Notes: generated by a model not told the origin, from the sequence alone. A DNA stretch of 64,000 bases from Rhizobium sp. RU20A (GCF_900155885.1 NZ_FTMB01000001.1:1-64000); one strand, 5' to 3'; shown: positions 1 to 9,692, counted from the first letter of the stretch. Numbers and translations: made by a program.

Positions 1-143
1 ATGTTGATCAGTGGCGCGCTGGCGTGACCGTTGGTTACCAGATCACGGAAGGCCTGAAGACCCTCGCAACCGTCAACTACACGGACAACGACCGTACGGG
101 CGACGTAACGACCGGCTTCATCCGCCTGCAGCGTGACTTCTAA
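1..143 (+). CDS. Porin, C-terminal fragment (5' end outside window)
   Basis: The reading frame enters at base 3 and stops with TAA at 141-143, leaving 46 residues. The fragment reads as alternating beta-strand segments (for example VGYQITEGLKTLATVNYTD) and ends in GFIRLQRDF, an aromatic C-terminal residue typical of outer-membrane beta-barrels. The pattern matches the end of the alphaproteobacterial Porin_2 family (RopA/Omp2b-like), which forms trimeric diffusion channels. A perfect terminator hairpin follows 29 bases later. The family call rests only on this short tail, so the exact porin type is an inference. Confidence 0.75.
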   Translation, partial: VDQWRAGVTVGYQITEGLKTLATVNYTDNDRTGDVTTGFIRLQRDF

Positions 144-172
144 TCTGATCTGACACCACGTCAGTGACGAGG

Positions 173-203
173 GAACCCGGCTCATCGAGCCGGGTTCTTT
201 TTT
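173..203 (+). terminator. Rho-independent terminator of the porin gene
   Basis: Perfect 11-bp stem: GAACCCGGCTC (173-183) pairs with GAGCCGGGTTC (187-197) across an ATC loop, followed by six further T residues (198-203). This is the strongest intrinsic terminator in the window and lies 29 bases after the porin stop codon. Confidence 0.93.
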
Positions 204-335
204 GCGTTCAACGCTTCGAAGTGACAGGAAGGCCCTCCCGATGGGCGTCCGTCTGCTTCTTGGGTGAAGGCGCAAAGCCGCCTCTCATGTTACGGGTGCA
301 GACCGAAGCAAGAGGGAAGGGCGCTGCGGCGCGGC

Positions 336-1229
336 TCAATCCAGTTGCGCCAGGAAGGCGCGGATGGCAGCGGCTGCTGGCGCCGTATGAAGCAGCGGCA
401 CATGGCCCTGGCCGGTAACGGTCACAAGCTTGGCACGCCCCTCGGCGCGACGGATCATCTCGTCCGCCGTTTCCTGTGAGAGAATGTCGGAGTGCGCGCC
501 GCGCAGCACCAACAGCGGCCGTGCCGCCAGCGCGTCATAATGTGGCCAGGCGCTCGGCAGCGCGGTCTCGGAGGTCAGCGCCTGGAAGGGCGCCATAATG
601 GCCGGATCGAAGTCGGCCATCACCGCGCCGTCACGCTCCGCATGGATCGCCCTTGCCATGTCCGCCCAGTCCGAGTCGCCAAGGGCGGGAAACTGCGCGC
701 CGTACCGTGCCCGCAGCGCCAGTTCCGCCTCCGTGAAATCCTTGAAGACGCGGTGGCCGGAGAGCCCGTCGCGAATGCCAAGAAGTCCCTCGGTTTCGAT
801 GACCGGGCCGATATCGTTGAGAACGGCCGCGACGATCTTGTCCGGAGCCGCCGCGGCCAGCGCATGCAAGATGATGCCGCCACGCGAGGTGCCGATGAAG
901 ATCGCCTCTGCCAGCGAAAGCCGCTCCATCAACGTTAGCAGGTCCGCCATTTCCTGCGCCACGTTATAACACGTCGGATCGCCATCACGGGCCGAGCGGC
1001 CACGTCCCCGGCTGTCGAGAAGAATGACGCGGCGGGGCAGGCTTGCATCAGAGGCGATCTTGCGGCCAATGCCGTCAAAGTCGCGCCCGTTGCGACTCAA
1101 TCCCGGCAGGCAGATCACCGGGTGGCGCGTCGTTTCCGTTGCCGGGTGGATCTCGCGTGCATAAAGCGAAAGCCCGTCGGCGGCCGAAAAGACGATATCC
1201 CGCTCGCTGATCGCCGCCGTCGCATCCAT
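336..1229 (-). CDS. Alpha/beta-hydrolase fold protein
   Basis: 297-residue soluble hydrolase. An oxyanion-side segment LPGLSRNGRDF lies near residue 41, the nucleophile elbow is G-T-S-R-G with Ser115, an acidic residue lies in RGAHSDIL near 250, and the catalytic His is in TGQGHVPLL near 278, so the triad looks complete. The start ATG at 1229 is preceded by GGGGAGAG; a longer in-frame extension exists but looks like shadow sequence. Rhizobial relatives are annotated only as alpha/beta hydrolases (esterase, haloperoxidase or epoxide hydrolase-like), and no substrate can be inferred. It lies 50 bases downstream of the lytic transglycosylase gene on the same strand and may be cotranscribed. Confidence 0.85.
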   Translation of the reverse strand: MDATAAISERDIVFSAADGLSLYAREIHPATETTRHPVICLPGLSRNGRDFDGIGRKIASDASLPRRVILLDSRGRGRSARDGDPTCYNVAQEMADLLTLMERLSLAEAIFIGTSRGGIILHALAAAAPDKIVAAVLNDIGPVIETEGLLGIRDGLSGHRVFKDFTEAELALRARYGAQFPALGDSDWADMARAIHAERDGAVMADFDPAIMAPFQALTSETALPSAWPHYDALAARPLLVLRGAHSDILSQETADEMIRRAEGRAKLVTVTGQGHVPLLHTAPAAAAIRAFLAQLD

Positions 1230-1279
1230 CCGTCTCTCCCCGTCCGAATCGGTTGCCGGCGGCCGCCGAAAGCCTGCCG

Positions 1280-3379
1280 TCAGCGACCGTGCCGAAGATC
1301 GGCGACGATATCGACCGGCTGCCCGAGACGCGCCTTGTAGACCTGATAATTTTCCATCACCCGCTGAACATAGCCGCGTGTTTCGCCAAAGGGAATGCGC
1401 TCGATCCAGTCCACGACCTCGTCGATCGGCCGCCCGCGCGGATCGCCATAGCGGTTGATCCATTGGGGAACGCGCCGTGGCCCGGCATTATAGGCGATGA
1501 AGGTCAGGATGTAGGAGCCGCCGAAATCGGCGATCTGCTCACCGAGATAATGTGCGCCGAGCGTGGCATTATAGCCGGCATCGCTCGTCAGCTTGTCGGC
1601 GGAATAGGCAAGGCCGATCCGGCTCGCAACCCCGCGCGCCGTGCCGGGCAGGATCTGCAACAGGCCGCGCGCATCCGCCCGCGAAATCGCAGCGGGATCG
1701 AAGGCGCTTTCCTGCCGGGCGATGGCATAGGCGAGCGCCTTGCCGGCAGCCGATATGTTGGCCGAGGGCGGAATGACGCCGACGGGGAAGGCCAGCGCGG
1801 CAACGTCGATGCCACGTCCATAGGCGAGCTTGCCGATCTGCAGCGACAGGGAGTGCGACCGCGTCGTTTCGGCCCGGCTTGCAAGGATGGCCAGCTCGCC
1901 GGGACTGTCGATCTGCGTGGCAAGCGCCCGGTAGAGCGCATCGCCCCGCCAGCCGTGCCCGGCCGCTTCCAGGCGGTCGATGGCGCGCACGGCTTCGCGC
2001 GCGGCAAAGCGCTGGCGATCGGCCTCGCTCGGGCGCGGATAGGCCACGTTCAACTGTTTCTCGCCAATCCGCGCGGCGGCGAGCTGGCCGTAGAAGGTGG
2101 TGGGGTAGGCTGCCGCCTTGCGGAAAAAGGCGCGTGCATCGCCGGGGCCACCGGCTTCCGCCGCCCGGCCGAGCCAGTAATTGGCCCGTGCGATCGAAAT
2201 CGGCTGGCTGGCTTCGGGCAGCATGGCCGCAAAATGCCGCGCCGCGGTCTTCCCGTCCTTCAGGCCGCGCAGCGCATACCAGCCGGCATGAAACTCCGCG
2301 TCGATGATATCCGTGGATCTGAGCGCCACATGCCGCGAGGCGACCCGGTAGGCGCCTACCATGTCGCCCGCATCCATCAGTCCGCGACTGACGATACGCT
2401 GTTCGTTCCACCATTCGCCGGGCTCGGTCAGCCCCTTGCGATCGGCAGGCACCGTGGCGAGAAGGGCGGCTGCCCCGGCATAATCTTCCTTCTTGCGCAG
2501 GTTCTCGATCCGCACGAAGAGGTAGGCGGGCGAATTTCTCCAGGATGCATCCACGGCTGCAATCAGCTGGTCGGCATTGCCGGCCTTGCGGATCACGGCT
2601 GTCCAGGCCCTGTAAAGAGATTGCGCCTGGCCGAGTTCGGAAAAGCGCTTGGCCTGGTCGACCCGGCCGCGATAAAGCAGCATTTCCATGCGGCGGCGGT
2701 GATCGTCGGCCTTCAGCAGGCTGCCGAATTCGCTGAGAATGGCGTCTTCACGGTCCTTGGCGAAGCCCTCGCGGTGCCACAGGCCGGCAATCAGCCGCGC
2801 TGCCTGCTGTGGCTGTCCGATCGCGACATTGGCACGGGCAAGCGCGATCGTTCCCTCCGTCGTTTCCGGCTGCGAAGCGCCGAAGGCGGCGAGCACATCC
2901 TGCGGACTGCCGTTTTCGGCAAGCAGCGCCTTTTCGGAAAGGGCTCTCAACCCCTGAAGTCCCGGCCAGCCGGAAAGCTCGCGCTGCGCTGTGGCAATGA
3001 AGCGCGAAGGCACGCCTCTCTGGCCTGACATGGCGATTGCCCAGGTGAGAATATGCCGGTCAAGCCCGTCAGGCAGGCTGTCGCGCACCGCGATCGCATC
3101 GAGCGGCTTGCGATTGGAAAGCGCGTCAAGTCCGGACTTCAGGACGCTCGCTGTCGGGCTGATTGGCGCCGGGCTGATCCGTGTCTGTCGATCCGGCTGC
3201 GCCTGCGCGCGCGGAATGGAGCCGGTGATATCGCCGGCCGGACCGTTCCCGAGCACCGGATTTCCGGGGCGCAACTTGGGCACGGGCACCAGTGCGTTCG
3301 GTTCAAGGGCGTAGCTCGGCACTGCTGTACCAAGTGCCAGCGTCATCACAAGAATGGATGTCAGCCCCGTTCGTCTCAT
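1280..3379 (-). CDS. Soluble lytic murein transglycosylase
   Basis: 699 residues with an N-terminal signal peptide (MRRTGLTSILVMTLALG, cleavage near SYA-LE), so the protein acts in the periplasm. A long alpha-superhelical region of TPR-like repeats (about 100-500) leads to a C-terminal SLT domain. That domain carries the catalytic Glu in AIARQESAFDP, then GLLQILPGTA and the conserved FIAYNAGPRRV. This is the Slt70-type arrangement that cleaves the MurNAc-GlcNAc bond to give 1,6-anhydro ends. The start is supported by an AGGGAACG ribosome site. It is divergent from dapA and upstream of the alpha/beta hydrolase on the same strand. Confidence 0.93.
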   Translation of the reverse strand: MRRTGLTSILVMTLALGTAVPSYALEPNALVPVPKLRPGNPVLGNGPAGDITGSIPRAQAQPDRQTRISPAPISPTASVLKSGLDALSNRKPLDAIAVRDSLPDGLDRHILTWAIAMSGQRGVPSRFIATAQRELSGWPGLQGLRALSEKALLAENGSPQDVLAAFGASQPETTEGTIALARANVAIGQPQQAARLIAGLWHREGFAKDREDAILSEFGSLLKADDHRRRMEMLLYRGRVDQAKRFSELGQAQSLYRAWTAVIRKAGNADQLIAAVDASWRNSPAYLFVRIENLRKKEDYAGAAALLATVPADRKGLTEPGEWWNEQRIVSRGLMDAGDMVGAYRVASRHVALRSTDIIDAEFHAGWYALRGLKDGKTAARHFAAMLPEASQPISIARANYWLGRAAEAGGPGDARAFFRKAAAYPTTFYGQLAAARIGEKQLNVAYPRPSEADRQRFAAREAVRAIDRLEAAGHGWRGDALYRALATQIDSPGELAILASRAETTRSHSLSLQIGKLAYGRGIDVAALAFPVGVIPPSANISAAGKALAYAIARQESAFDPAAISRADARGLLQILPGTARGVASRIGLAYSADKLTSDAGYNATLGAHYLGEQIADFGGSYILTFIAYNAGPRRVPQWINRYGDPRGRPIDEVVDWIERIPFGETRGYVQRVMENYQVYKARLGQPVDIVADLRHGR

Positions 3380-3691
3380 CGTCGTTCCCTTGGGTCGTCC
3401 TCGCCGCCTTCAGTCCTGTCGCTCGGTCGTTGACCCTGTCTTTCGCCGCGGCCCGCAAGCTTCGGTCTCGGCCTCGATTTACCGCCCGGAAAGCTTAATC
3501 AAGTCTTAAGCTTCGCCATCACGCCGGCCTCATTCTTTCGAGAGCCGAATGCGAGGTAAAACGCACCCGGCCCACCACACTCCGTGCTTGCTGCCGTCAG
3601 GTCATATGATTATTGTGCGCCGGATTTTCTACGTTTGGAATAAGGCCAAAGCGGGTTCACGCCCGCGCAACGGCCGCTTCAGGAGTGTCGC
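3380..3691. other. Divergent intergenic region between slt and dapA
   Basis: 312 bases that must hold the promoters of the minus-strand transglycosylase and the plus-strand dapA. The central part is AT-richer than the genes, but I could not pick a convincing -35/-10 pair with good spacing for either side. The dapA ribosome site CAGGAG lies at 3680-3685. No hairpin or ORF worth calling was seen. Confidence 0.5.
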
Positions 3692-4576
3692 ATGTTCAAG
3701 GGGTCGATTCCCGCTCTCGTAACGCCCTTCACCGAAACGGGTGCGGTGGATGTCGATGCCTTCGTGGCCCATGTCGAATGGCAGATCGGCGAGGGCAGTC
3801 ACGGCCTCGTGCCGGTCGGAACGACGGGTGAATCCCCGACGCTCTCCCATGATGAGCACAAGCAGGTCGTCGAACTGTGCATCCGCGCCGCCGCCGGCCG
3901 CGTTCCCGTCATCGCCGGCGCCGGATCCAACAATACGATCGAGGCGATCGAGCTTGCCCGCCATGCCGAAAAGGCCGGCGCCGACGCCATCCTCGTCGTG
4001 ACACCCTATTATAACAAGCCGACGCAGAAGGGGCTTTTTGCCCATTATGCAGCGATTGCCGGCGCGGTGAAGCTGCCGATCATCATCTACAATATTCCCG
4101 GCCGCTCGGTCGTGGACATGAGCGTCGAGACCATGGCGGCGCTTGCGAAGGCCCATGCGAACATCGTCGGCGTCAAGGATGCCACGGGCAAGATCGAGCG
4201 CGTCTCGGAGCAGCGGGGCGCTTGCGGCCCGAACTTCGTCCAGCTCTCCGGCGAGGATGCGACGGCGCTCGGCTTCAACGCCCATGGCGGCGTCGGCTGC
4301 ATTTCGGTCACGGCCAACGTCGCGCCGCGGCTCTGTGCGCAGTTCCAGGAAGCAACGCTTGCGGGGGATTTCGCCAAGGCGCTGGCCCTTCAGGACACGT
4401 TGATGCCGCTTCACAAGGCGATCTTCCTTGAACCGGGGCTGTGCGGGGCCAAATATGCCCTGAACCGCCTCGGCCGGATGAGCCGCACTGTCCGCTCGCC
4501 CCTCCTGCCGACGCTCGAACCCTCGACCGAGGCCGCACTGGATGCGGCGCTTCGTCATGCTGGATTGTTGAACTGA
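3692..4576 (+). CDS. dapA: 4-hydroxy-tetrahydrodipicolinate synthase
   Basis: 294 residues, the usual family length. DapA condenses pyruvate with aspartate-4-semialdehyde, the first committed step of the diaminopimelate/lysine branch. Visible family features are the GTTGESPTL loop (43-51), the catalytic Tyr133 in IIYNIPGR, and the Schiff-base Lys162 in GVKDATGK. The start is preceded by AGGAG. The stop TGA shares a base with the ATG of smpB (TGATG at 4574-4578), so the two genes are translationally coupled, an order common in rhizobia. Confidence 0.97.
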   Translation: MFKGSIPALVTPFTETGAVDVDAFVAHVEWQIGEGSHGLVPVGTTGESPTLSHDEHKQVVELCIRAAAGRVPVIAGAGSNNTIEAIELARHAEKAGADAILVVTPYYNKPTQKGLFAHYAAIAGAVKLPIIIYNIPGRSVVDMSVETMAALAKAHANIVGVKDATGKIERVSEQRGACGPNFVQLSGEDATALGFNAHGGVGCISVTANVAPRLCAQFQEATLAGDFAKALALQDTLMPLHKAIFLEPGLCGAKYALNRLGRMSRTVRSPLLPTLEPSTEAALDAALRHAGLLN

Positions 4577-5055
4577 TGGCACCCAAAGGCAGCGAACGGA
4601 CGATCAAGAAGATTGTCGCGGAAAACCGCAAGGCCCGCTTCAATTACGAGATCGTCGATACCTACGAGGCCGGTCTCGTGCTGACCGGCACGGAGGTCAA
4701 GTCGCTGCGCGAGGGCAAGGCGAACATCGCCGAGTCCTATGCATCGGACGAGGGCGAGGAGATCTGGCTGATCAACTCGCACCTGCCGGAATACCTGCAG
4801 GCCAACCGCTTCAATCATGAACCCCGCCGCCGCCGCAAGCTGCTGCTTTCAAAACGCGAGATCAACCGCCTGCGCGTATCGATCAACCGTGAAGGCATGA
4901 CGCTGGTGCCGCTGAAGATCTACTTCAACGACAAGGGCCGTGCGAAGCTGGAACTGGCACTCGCCAAGGGCAAGAAGCTGCACGACAAGCGCGAGTCCGA
5001 GAAGGAACGCGACTGGAATCGTCAGAAGGGCAGGCTGCTGCGCGAACGCGGCTAG
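4576..5055 (+). CDS. smpB: SsrA-binding protein SmpB
   Basis: 159 residues, standard SmpB length. The protein binds tmRNA and delivers it to stalled ribosomes for trans-translation. Conserved segments include [45 protein letters not shown] and the basic C-terminal tail. The ATG overlaps the dapA stop codon. The next gene converges on it. The tmRNA gene itself is not in the window. Confidence 0.97.
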   Translation: MAPKGSERTIKKIVAENRKARFNYEIVDTYEAGLVLTGTEVKSLREGKANIAESYASDEGEEIWLINSHLPEYLQANRFNHEPRRRRKLLLSKREINRLRVSINREGMTLVPLKIYFNDKGRAKLELALAKGKKLHDKRESEKERDWNRQKGRLLRERG

Positions 5056-5125
5056 GCCAACAGGCCTTTCGCCGGTCCGCCAGCCGGCGCCCCCCCCACG
5101 TGAGCGGTTAATCAGAGGGAATGGG

Positions 5126-5704
5126 TCAGCCGACGCCGGGAGCCACCGGCTCCAGTGCGGGCCGCGGTGCGCGTTCAGAGGGGTCACGACCGATTTCCGG
5201 CTTCAGCGACAGAAGATCGATGAAGTGATCGGCCTGGCGGCGTAAGTCGTCGGCGATCATGGGCGGTTGGGTCGCCATTGTGGAGACGACGGAAACCTTC
5301 CGCCCCTTGCGCTGCAAGGCTTCCACGAGCGTGGTGAAATCGCCGTCCCCGGAAAAGATCACCATGTGATCCACCGTTTCGGACTGCTCCATTGCATCGA
5401 TCGCGAGTTCGATGTCCATGTTGCCCTTGACCTTGCGGCGGCCAAGGGAATCGGTGAACTCCTTCGCCGGCTTCGTCACGACCTTGTAGCCATTATAGTC
5501 CAGCCAGTCGATCAGCGGGCGGATGGATGAATATTCCTGATCCTCGATAAGGGCCGTATAATAGTAGGCGCGCAGCAGGTAGCCGCGCTTCTGGAAGGCC
5601 TTCAGCAACTTGCGATAATCGATGTCGAAGCCGAGGCTTTTGGACGCGGCGTAGAGGTTTGCCCCGTCAATGAACAAGGCAATTTTTTCGCGTGGATCGA
5701 ACAT
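5126..5704 (-). CDS. NYN-domain (LabA/DUF88-like) protein
   Basis: 192 residues. The PIN-like NYN fold is indicated by ALFIDGANLY (Asp13), an acidic KGNMDIELAIDAM segment (Asp97) and FSGDGDFTTLV (Asp120, Asp122), which would make a metal-binding nuclease-type site. NYN proteins are predicted RNases, and the substrate here is unknown. The start at 5704 has AGGAAG upstream; a 21-residue extension without a better ribosome site was not used. The tail is Pro/Arg rich. It converges with smpB, a trans-translation factor, but any functional link to RNA quality control is speculative. Confidence 0.88.
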   Translation of the reverse strand: MFDPREKIALFIDGANLYAASKSLGFDIDYRKLLKAFQKRGYLLRAYYYTALIEDQEYSSIRPLIDWLDYNGYKVVTKPAKEFTDSLGRRKVKGNMDIELAIDAMEQSETVDHMVIFSGDGDFTTLVEALQRKGRKVSVVSTMATQPPMIADDLRRQADHFIDLLSLKPEIGRDPSERAPRPALEPVAPGVG

Positions 5705-6139
5705 CCGTCTTCCTGTCGTCTGCGGGGTGCTCTCGATGAATGAGCCTTCAAACTTTAAAACACCCAAAATAAGTCATTATCGAAAAGTGATTTCCGTTTA
5801 TTGCGTACACTATTTGCGATCACCTTGCACAGGCGCAATCATCAATTTTCCCTAGTCCAATCGTCGGGAACCGCTAAAAATTTTTTGCGTATGCCGAGGC
5901 TTGCGGCCTGTCATGATCGCTCCCGCACCATCCGCAGGCCGCTGAAAATGCCCAGGAAATGACGGCTCTGGCCGGTTGCCGGAAGAATGGCTTGAAATTT
6001 CCGGCTTTTGCCTGTATCGCCCTGATCAATCATTCGCGACCGGAGCAGACAAGCCGCGTGCCTGCCTGCGGCCGGTCGTTCAGCCGTTCCCTATCTGGCA
6101 TGCCGCAAGGCACCCGCCAGAGTCGCACAAGGACAGTCC
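5705..6139. other. Divergent intergenic region between the NYN gene and rpoZ
   Basis: 435 bases. The part from about 5745 to 5890 is clearly AT-rich and probably carries the NYN-gene promoter on the minus strand. A separated inverted repeat GCGGCCTG (5903-5910) / CAGGCCGC (5935-5942) is followed by GCTGAAAATG. A weak promoter-like pair for rpoZ is TTGAAA (5992-5997) and TGTATC (6013-6018), but the 15-base spacer is short. No protein-coding gene looks credible here. Confidence 0.5.
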
Positions 6140-6541
6140 ATGGCCCGCGTTACCGTCGAAGATTGCATCGACAAGGTCGACAACCGTTTCGAACTCGTGC
6201 TGCTCGCCAGCCACCGCGCCCGCCAGATCTCGCAGGGATCGCCGATCACGATCGACCGCGACAACGACAAGAACCCCGTCGTTGCGCTGCGCGAGATCGC
6301 CGACGAGACGCTGTCGCCCGATGATCTCAAGGAAGACCTGATCCATTCGCTGCAGAAGCATGTCGAGGTGGACGAGCCCGAGCCCGATCCGGCTTCGATG
6401 ATCGCTGCAGCCTCCGCCGCGGCCGAAAGTGCCGAGGACGACGACCAGCCGGAAGCCATGACCTTCGACCGCATGTCGGAAGAAGAGCTGCTGGCCGGCA
6501 TCGAAGGCCTCGTCCCGCCGGAAAAGAGCGACGACTACTGA
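6140..6541 (+). CDS. rpoZ: RNA polymerase omega subunit
   Basis: 133 residues. The N-terminal omega core is clear: [20 protein letters not shown] followed by LASHRARQI and a run with [14 protein letters not shown]. Omega folds on beta-prime, helps assemble the polymerase and in many bacteria contributes to a ppGpp site. The C-terminal half (about 80-133) is an acidic alphaproteobacterial extension. It lies directly upstream of the (p)ppGpp enzyme gene rsh, an old and conserved pairing, but a terminator separates them. Confidence 0.96.
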   Translation: MARVTVEDCIDKVDNRFELVLLASHRARQISQGSPITIDRDNDKNPVVALREIADETLSPDDLKEDLIHSLQKHVEVDEPEPDPASMIAAASAAAESAEDDDQPEAMTFDRMSEEELLAGIEGLVPPEKSDDY

Positions 6542-6591
6542 TTGCGCAGCGCCGGTCGCCCCTGCGGCTGGCACGACATGCACTGATCGGG

Positions 6592-6629
6592 CGCGCCATT
6601 CCCTGCCGGGGCTGGCGCGTTTTGTTTTT
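6592..6629 (+). terminator. Intrinsic terminator after rpoZ
   Basis: Stem CGCGCCA (6592-6598) pairs with TGGCGCG (6613-6619); the 14-base loop can form an inner CCC/GGG pairing. The stem is followed by TTTTGTTTTT (6620-6629). It lies between rpoZ and rsh, so rsh probably has its own promoter or depends on read-through. Confidence 0.82.
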
Positions 6630-6733
6630 GTCTCGCTGCCCGCTTGCGCTCGCGGCGGCCATGGCCAAGATAAGCCAAAGGTATTAGGGGCCTGCGTCGG
6701 CTGTGCGGCGCGTGCCGAAGGAGTCCCCCGCGG

Positions 6734-8947
6734 ATGATGCGTCAGTACGAGCTCGTTGAGCGCGTTCAAAAATACAAGCCCGATGTCAACGAGGCTCTGC
6801 TCAACAAGGCCTATGTCTATGCCATGCAGAAGCACGGGCAGCAGAAGCGTGCGAGCGGCGACCCCTATATTTCCCATCCGCTGGAAGTGGCCGCGATCCT
6901 GACCGAGATGCATCTCGACGAATCGACCATTGCGGTCGCGCTCCTGCACGATACGATCGAGGACACCACGGCGACCCGCGCCGAGATCGATGAACTCTTC
7001 GGCGAGGATATCGGCGCTCTCGTCGAGGGCCTGACGAAGATCAAGAAGCTCGACCTCGTCACCAAGAAGGCCAAGCAGGCGGAGAACCTGCGCAAGCTCC
7101 TGCTCGCCATTTCCGACGATGTGCGCGTGCTGCTCGTCAAGCTCGCCGATCGCCTGCACAACATGCGCACGCTCGATCACATGTCGCCGGAAAAGCGTGC
7201 CCGTATCTCGGAAGAGACGATGGAGATCTATGCGCCGCTCGCCGGCCGCATGGGCATGCAGGACATGCGCGAGGAGCTGGAAAACCTCTCCTTCCGACAC
7301 ATCAACCCCGAAGCCTTCGAAACCGTCACCAAGCGGCTCGACGAGTTGTCTGAGCGCAACCAGGGTCTCATCAAGAAGATCGAGGATGAACTGCGCGAAC
7401 TGCTGCGGGCCGAGGGGCTTGCAAGCACACAGGTCAAGGGCCGCCAGAAGAAGCCCTATTCGGTCTTCCGAAAGATGCAGTCGAAGTCGCTCTCCTTCGA
7501 GCAGCTGTCCGACGTCTGGGGTTTCCGCATCCTCGTCGACGACGTGCCGTCCTGCTACCGCGCGCTCGGCATCGTGCACACCCGCTGGCGTGTCGTGCCG
7601 GGGCGCTTCAAGGACTATATCTCCACGCCGAAGCAGAACGATTACCAGTCGATCCATACGACCATCGTCGGCCCGTCGCGCCAGCGCATCGAGTTGCAGA
7701 TTCGCTCGCGTTACATGCACGAGATCGCCGAATACGGCATCGCCGCCCACACGCTCTACAAGGATGGGGAGAACAAGACGGTCGATGAAGCCGACCGCGA
7801 AAAGCCCCAGTCCAACGCTTTTTCCTGGCTGCGCCGCACCATCGAGGCGCTGGCCGAGGGCGATAATCCGGAAGAATTCCTCGAGCACACCAAGCTCGAA
7901 CTCTTCCAGGACCAGGTCTTCTGTTTCACGCCGAAGGGCCAGTTGATCGCCCTGCCGCGCGGTGCGACGCCCATCGACTTTGCCTATGCCGTTCACACCA
8001 ATATCGGCGACACCTGCGTCGGTGCCAAGATCAACGGCCGCATCATGCCGCTTGTCACCCGCCTCAACAATGGCGACGAGGTCGAGATCATCCGTTCCGG
8101 CATTCAGGTGCCCCCGGCGGCCTGGGAAGAGATCGTCGTGACCGGCAAGGCGCGCGCCGCCATCCGGCGTGCCACGCGCGCTGCCATCCGCAAGCAATAT
8201 TCCGGTCTCGGACATCGCATCCTGGAGCGGACTTTCGAGCGGTCCGGCAAGACCTTCTCGCGCGAGGCCCTGAAACCCGTCCTGCACCGCCTCGGCCAGA
8301 AGGATACGGAAGATGCGATCGCCGCCGTCGGTCGCGGCGAGCTCTCCTCGCTCGACGTCCTGCGCGCCATGTTCCCCGACCACCAGGACGAGCGTGTCAC
8401 CGTCAAGCGGACCAATACCGAGGGCTGGTTCAACATGCCGAGTGCGGCCGGCATCGCCTTCAAGCTTCCCGATCAGGTGAAGGAGGGCACGGGTCCAAGC
8501 GCGCTGCCCATTCGCGGCCTTTCCGGCAATGCCGAGGTCACCTTCTCGCCGAGCGGGGCCGTTCCGGGCGACCGCATCGTCGGCATCATGGAGGAGGGCA
8601 AAGGCATCACCATCTATCCGATCCAGTCGCCCAGCCTGCAGATCTTCGAGGACGAGCCGGAGCGCTGGATCGACATGCGCTGGGATCTGGACGAAGCCAA
8701 CAACACCCGTTTCATGGCCCGCATCGCCATCTCCGCCCTGAACGAGCCCGGTAGCCTTGCCGAGATCGCCCAGGCAATCGCCACCAGCGACGTCAACATC
8801 CGTACGCTGTCCATGGGACGGGTCGCTGCCGACTTCAGCGAGTTGCAGTTCGATCTGGAGGTCTGGGACCTACGTCAACTGAGCCACCTGATCGCGCAGT
8901 TGCGCGAGTTGCCAAGCATTTCCGGCGTCAAGCGGGTCTTTTCCTGA
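6734..8947 (+). CDS. rsh: Bifunctional (p)ppGpp synthetase/hydrolase
   Basis: 737 residues, the single long RSH enzyme expected in alphaproteobacteria, which makes and degrades the stringent-response alarmone. The hydrolase HD domain is intact: His48, HDTIED at 72-77 and LADRLHN around Asp139. The synthetase domain (about 240-370) carries GFRILVDD and GRFKDYISTPK; the basic R-F-K-D motif is the form found in bifunctional rather than synthetase-only enzymes. A TGS domain follows (about 395-455, FCFTPKGQLIALPRGATPID) and an ACT domain sits at the C-terminus. Two ATGs are adjacent at 6734 and 6737 behind GAAGGAG, and either could be used. Confidence 0.96.
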   Translation: MMRQYELVERVQKYKPDVNEALLNKAYVYAMQKHGQQKRASGDPYISHPLEVAAILTEMHLDESTIAVALLHDTIEDTTATRAEIDELFGEDIGALVEGLTKIKKLDLVTKKAKQAENLRKLLLAISDDVRVLLVKLADRLHNMRTLDHMSPEKRARISEETMEIYAPLAGRMGMQDMREELENLSFRHINPEAFETVTKRLDELSERNQGLIKKIEDELRELLRAEGLASTQVKGRQKKPYSVFRKMQSKSLSFEQLSDVWGFRILVDDVPSCYRALGIVHTRWRVVPGRFKDYISTPKQNDYQSIHTTIVGPSRQRIELQIRSRYMHEIAEYGIAAHTLYKDGENKTVDEADREKPQSNAFSWLRRTIEALAEGDNPEEFLEHTKLELFQDQVFCFTPKGQLIALPRGATPIDFAYAVHTNIGDTCVGAKINGRIMPLVTRLNNGDEVEIIRSGIQVPPAAWEEIVVTGKARAAIRRATRAAIRKQYSGLGHRILERTFERSGKTFSREALKPVLHRLGQKDTEDAIAAVGRGELSSLDVLRAMFPDHQDERVTVKRTNTEGWFNMPSAAGIAFKLPDQVKEGTGPSALPIRGLSGNAEVTFSPSGAVPGDRIVGIMEEGKGITIYPIQSPSLQIFEDEPERWIDMRWDLDEANNTRFMARIAISALNEPGSLAEIAQAIATSDVNIRTLSMGRVAADFSELQFDLEVWDLRQLSHLIAQLRELPSISGVKRVFS

Positions 8948-9071
8948 TCGACGCATGGTCTGCCTGCGGCTCCGGTATCCGGGGGAACAGGCGGAACCGG
9001 CCATCCATGCCAGAAGCTCTGCAACGCGCAATTGGCGCGGTGTATGGTGGTTGACAAAGGAGTTCATGGGG

Positions 9072-9692
9072 ATGGCAAGCGTTCGCAAGAGAGGCCATGC
9101 AAGCACCTTTTTCCCGACTTGGCTGCGGTGTGCCGGCGTGACGGGCGCTCTCCTCGTCGCGGCGGCCAGCCCTGCGGTGGCAGGCGAGGGCGACGAAACT
9201 TTCCTGTTCGGCGCACCGCTTGCGCCCGGAAAACTGGCCGCGGCCTGTTTCGAGCGCCGCTACGACGATGCGCATCTCAAAGCCCATCCCCGCCAGAACG
9301 TCACCGCCGTCACCGTCCTTGCCACACGCGATGAGTGGCAGGATGCGCCTGTCATCGTCGATCTCTCGCTGTCCTTCCGCAAAGTGTCGGAGCCCGTCCG
9401 TCTGTCGGGCGGTTGCACGGCCGTGGACGGCAAGGTCGATCGTCTGGCCTGCGCCATCGAGTGTGACGGTGGCAGTTTCACGCTGGAGCGTGATGCGAAC
9501 GGCCGTCTCTTCTTCGTTCCCGGTCATGATCTGCATGTGTGCGGCGAAGAGGGCGAAGCCGCCCCGGGCGCCCGTCTTGGCGCGGATGACGATCGGTTTC
9601 GTCTCGAGCCCGTGCCGGCAAAGGGCTGCGCGGGCATCACGCCGGGCGACGACATGCGCTTCAAACTGACGCGCAGCCCGCCAGCGCCGTGA
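9072..9692 (+). CDS. Secreted protein of unknown function
   Basis: 206 residues starting MASVRKRGHASTF, with a predicted signal sequence (hydrophobic VTGALLVAAASPAVA-GEG). The mature part has six or seven cysteines, including a GGCTAVDGK..ACAIECDGG stretch and a late DLHVC and KGCAG, so disulfides in the periplasm are likely. The AAGGAG at 9057-9062 is nine bases from this ATG but only three from an ATG at 9066, so 9072 is preferred. It lies 124 bases after rsh. I do not recognise the family beyond being a rhizobial conserved hypothetical. Confidence 0.75.
   Translation: MASVRKRGHASTFFPTWLRCAGVTGALLVAAASPAVAGEGDETFLFGAPLAPGKLAAACFERRYDDAHLKAHPRQNVTAVTVLATRDEWQDAPVIVDLSLSFRKVSEPVRLSGGCTAVDGKVDRLACAIECDGGSFTLERDANGRLFFVPGHDLHVCGEEGEAAPGARLGADDDRFRLEPVPAKGCAGITPGDDMRFKLTRSPPAP

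Noticed and set aside
1253-3028. 591-residue plus-strand frame opposite the lytic transglycosylase
   Set aside because: Antisense shadow of a gene with signal peptide and an intact SLT domain.
5070-5089. Small hairpin CGCCGG/CCGGCG between smpB and the NYN gene
   Set aside because: Only six base pairs, no T tract; too weak to call as a terminator although the position is right.
6080-8383. 767-residue minus-strand frame opposite rpoZ and rsh
   Set aside because: Spans two well-supported plus-strand genes and has the low-information composition of an antisense frame.
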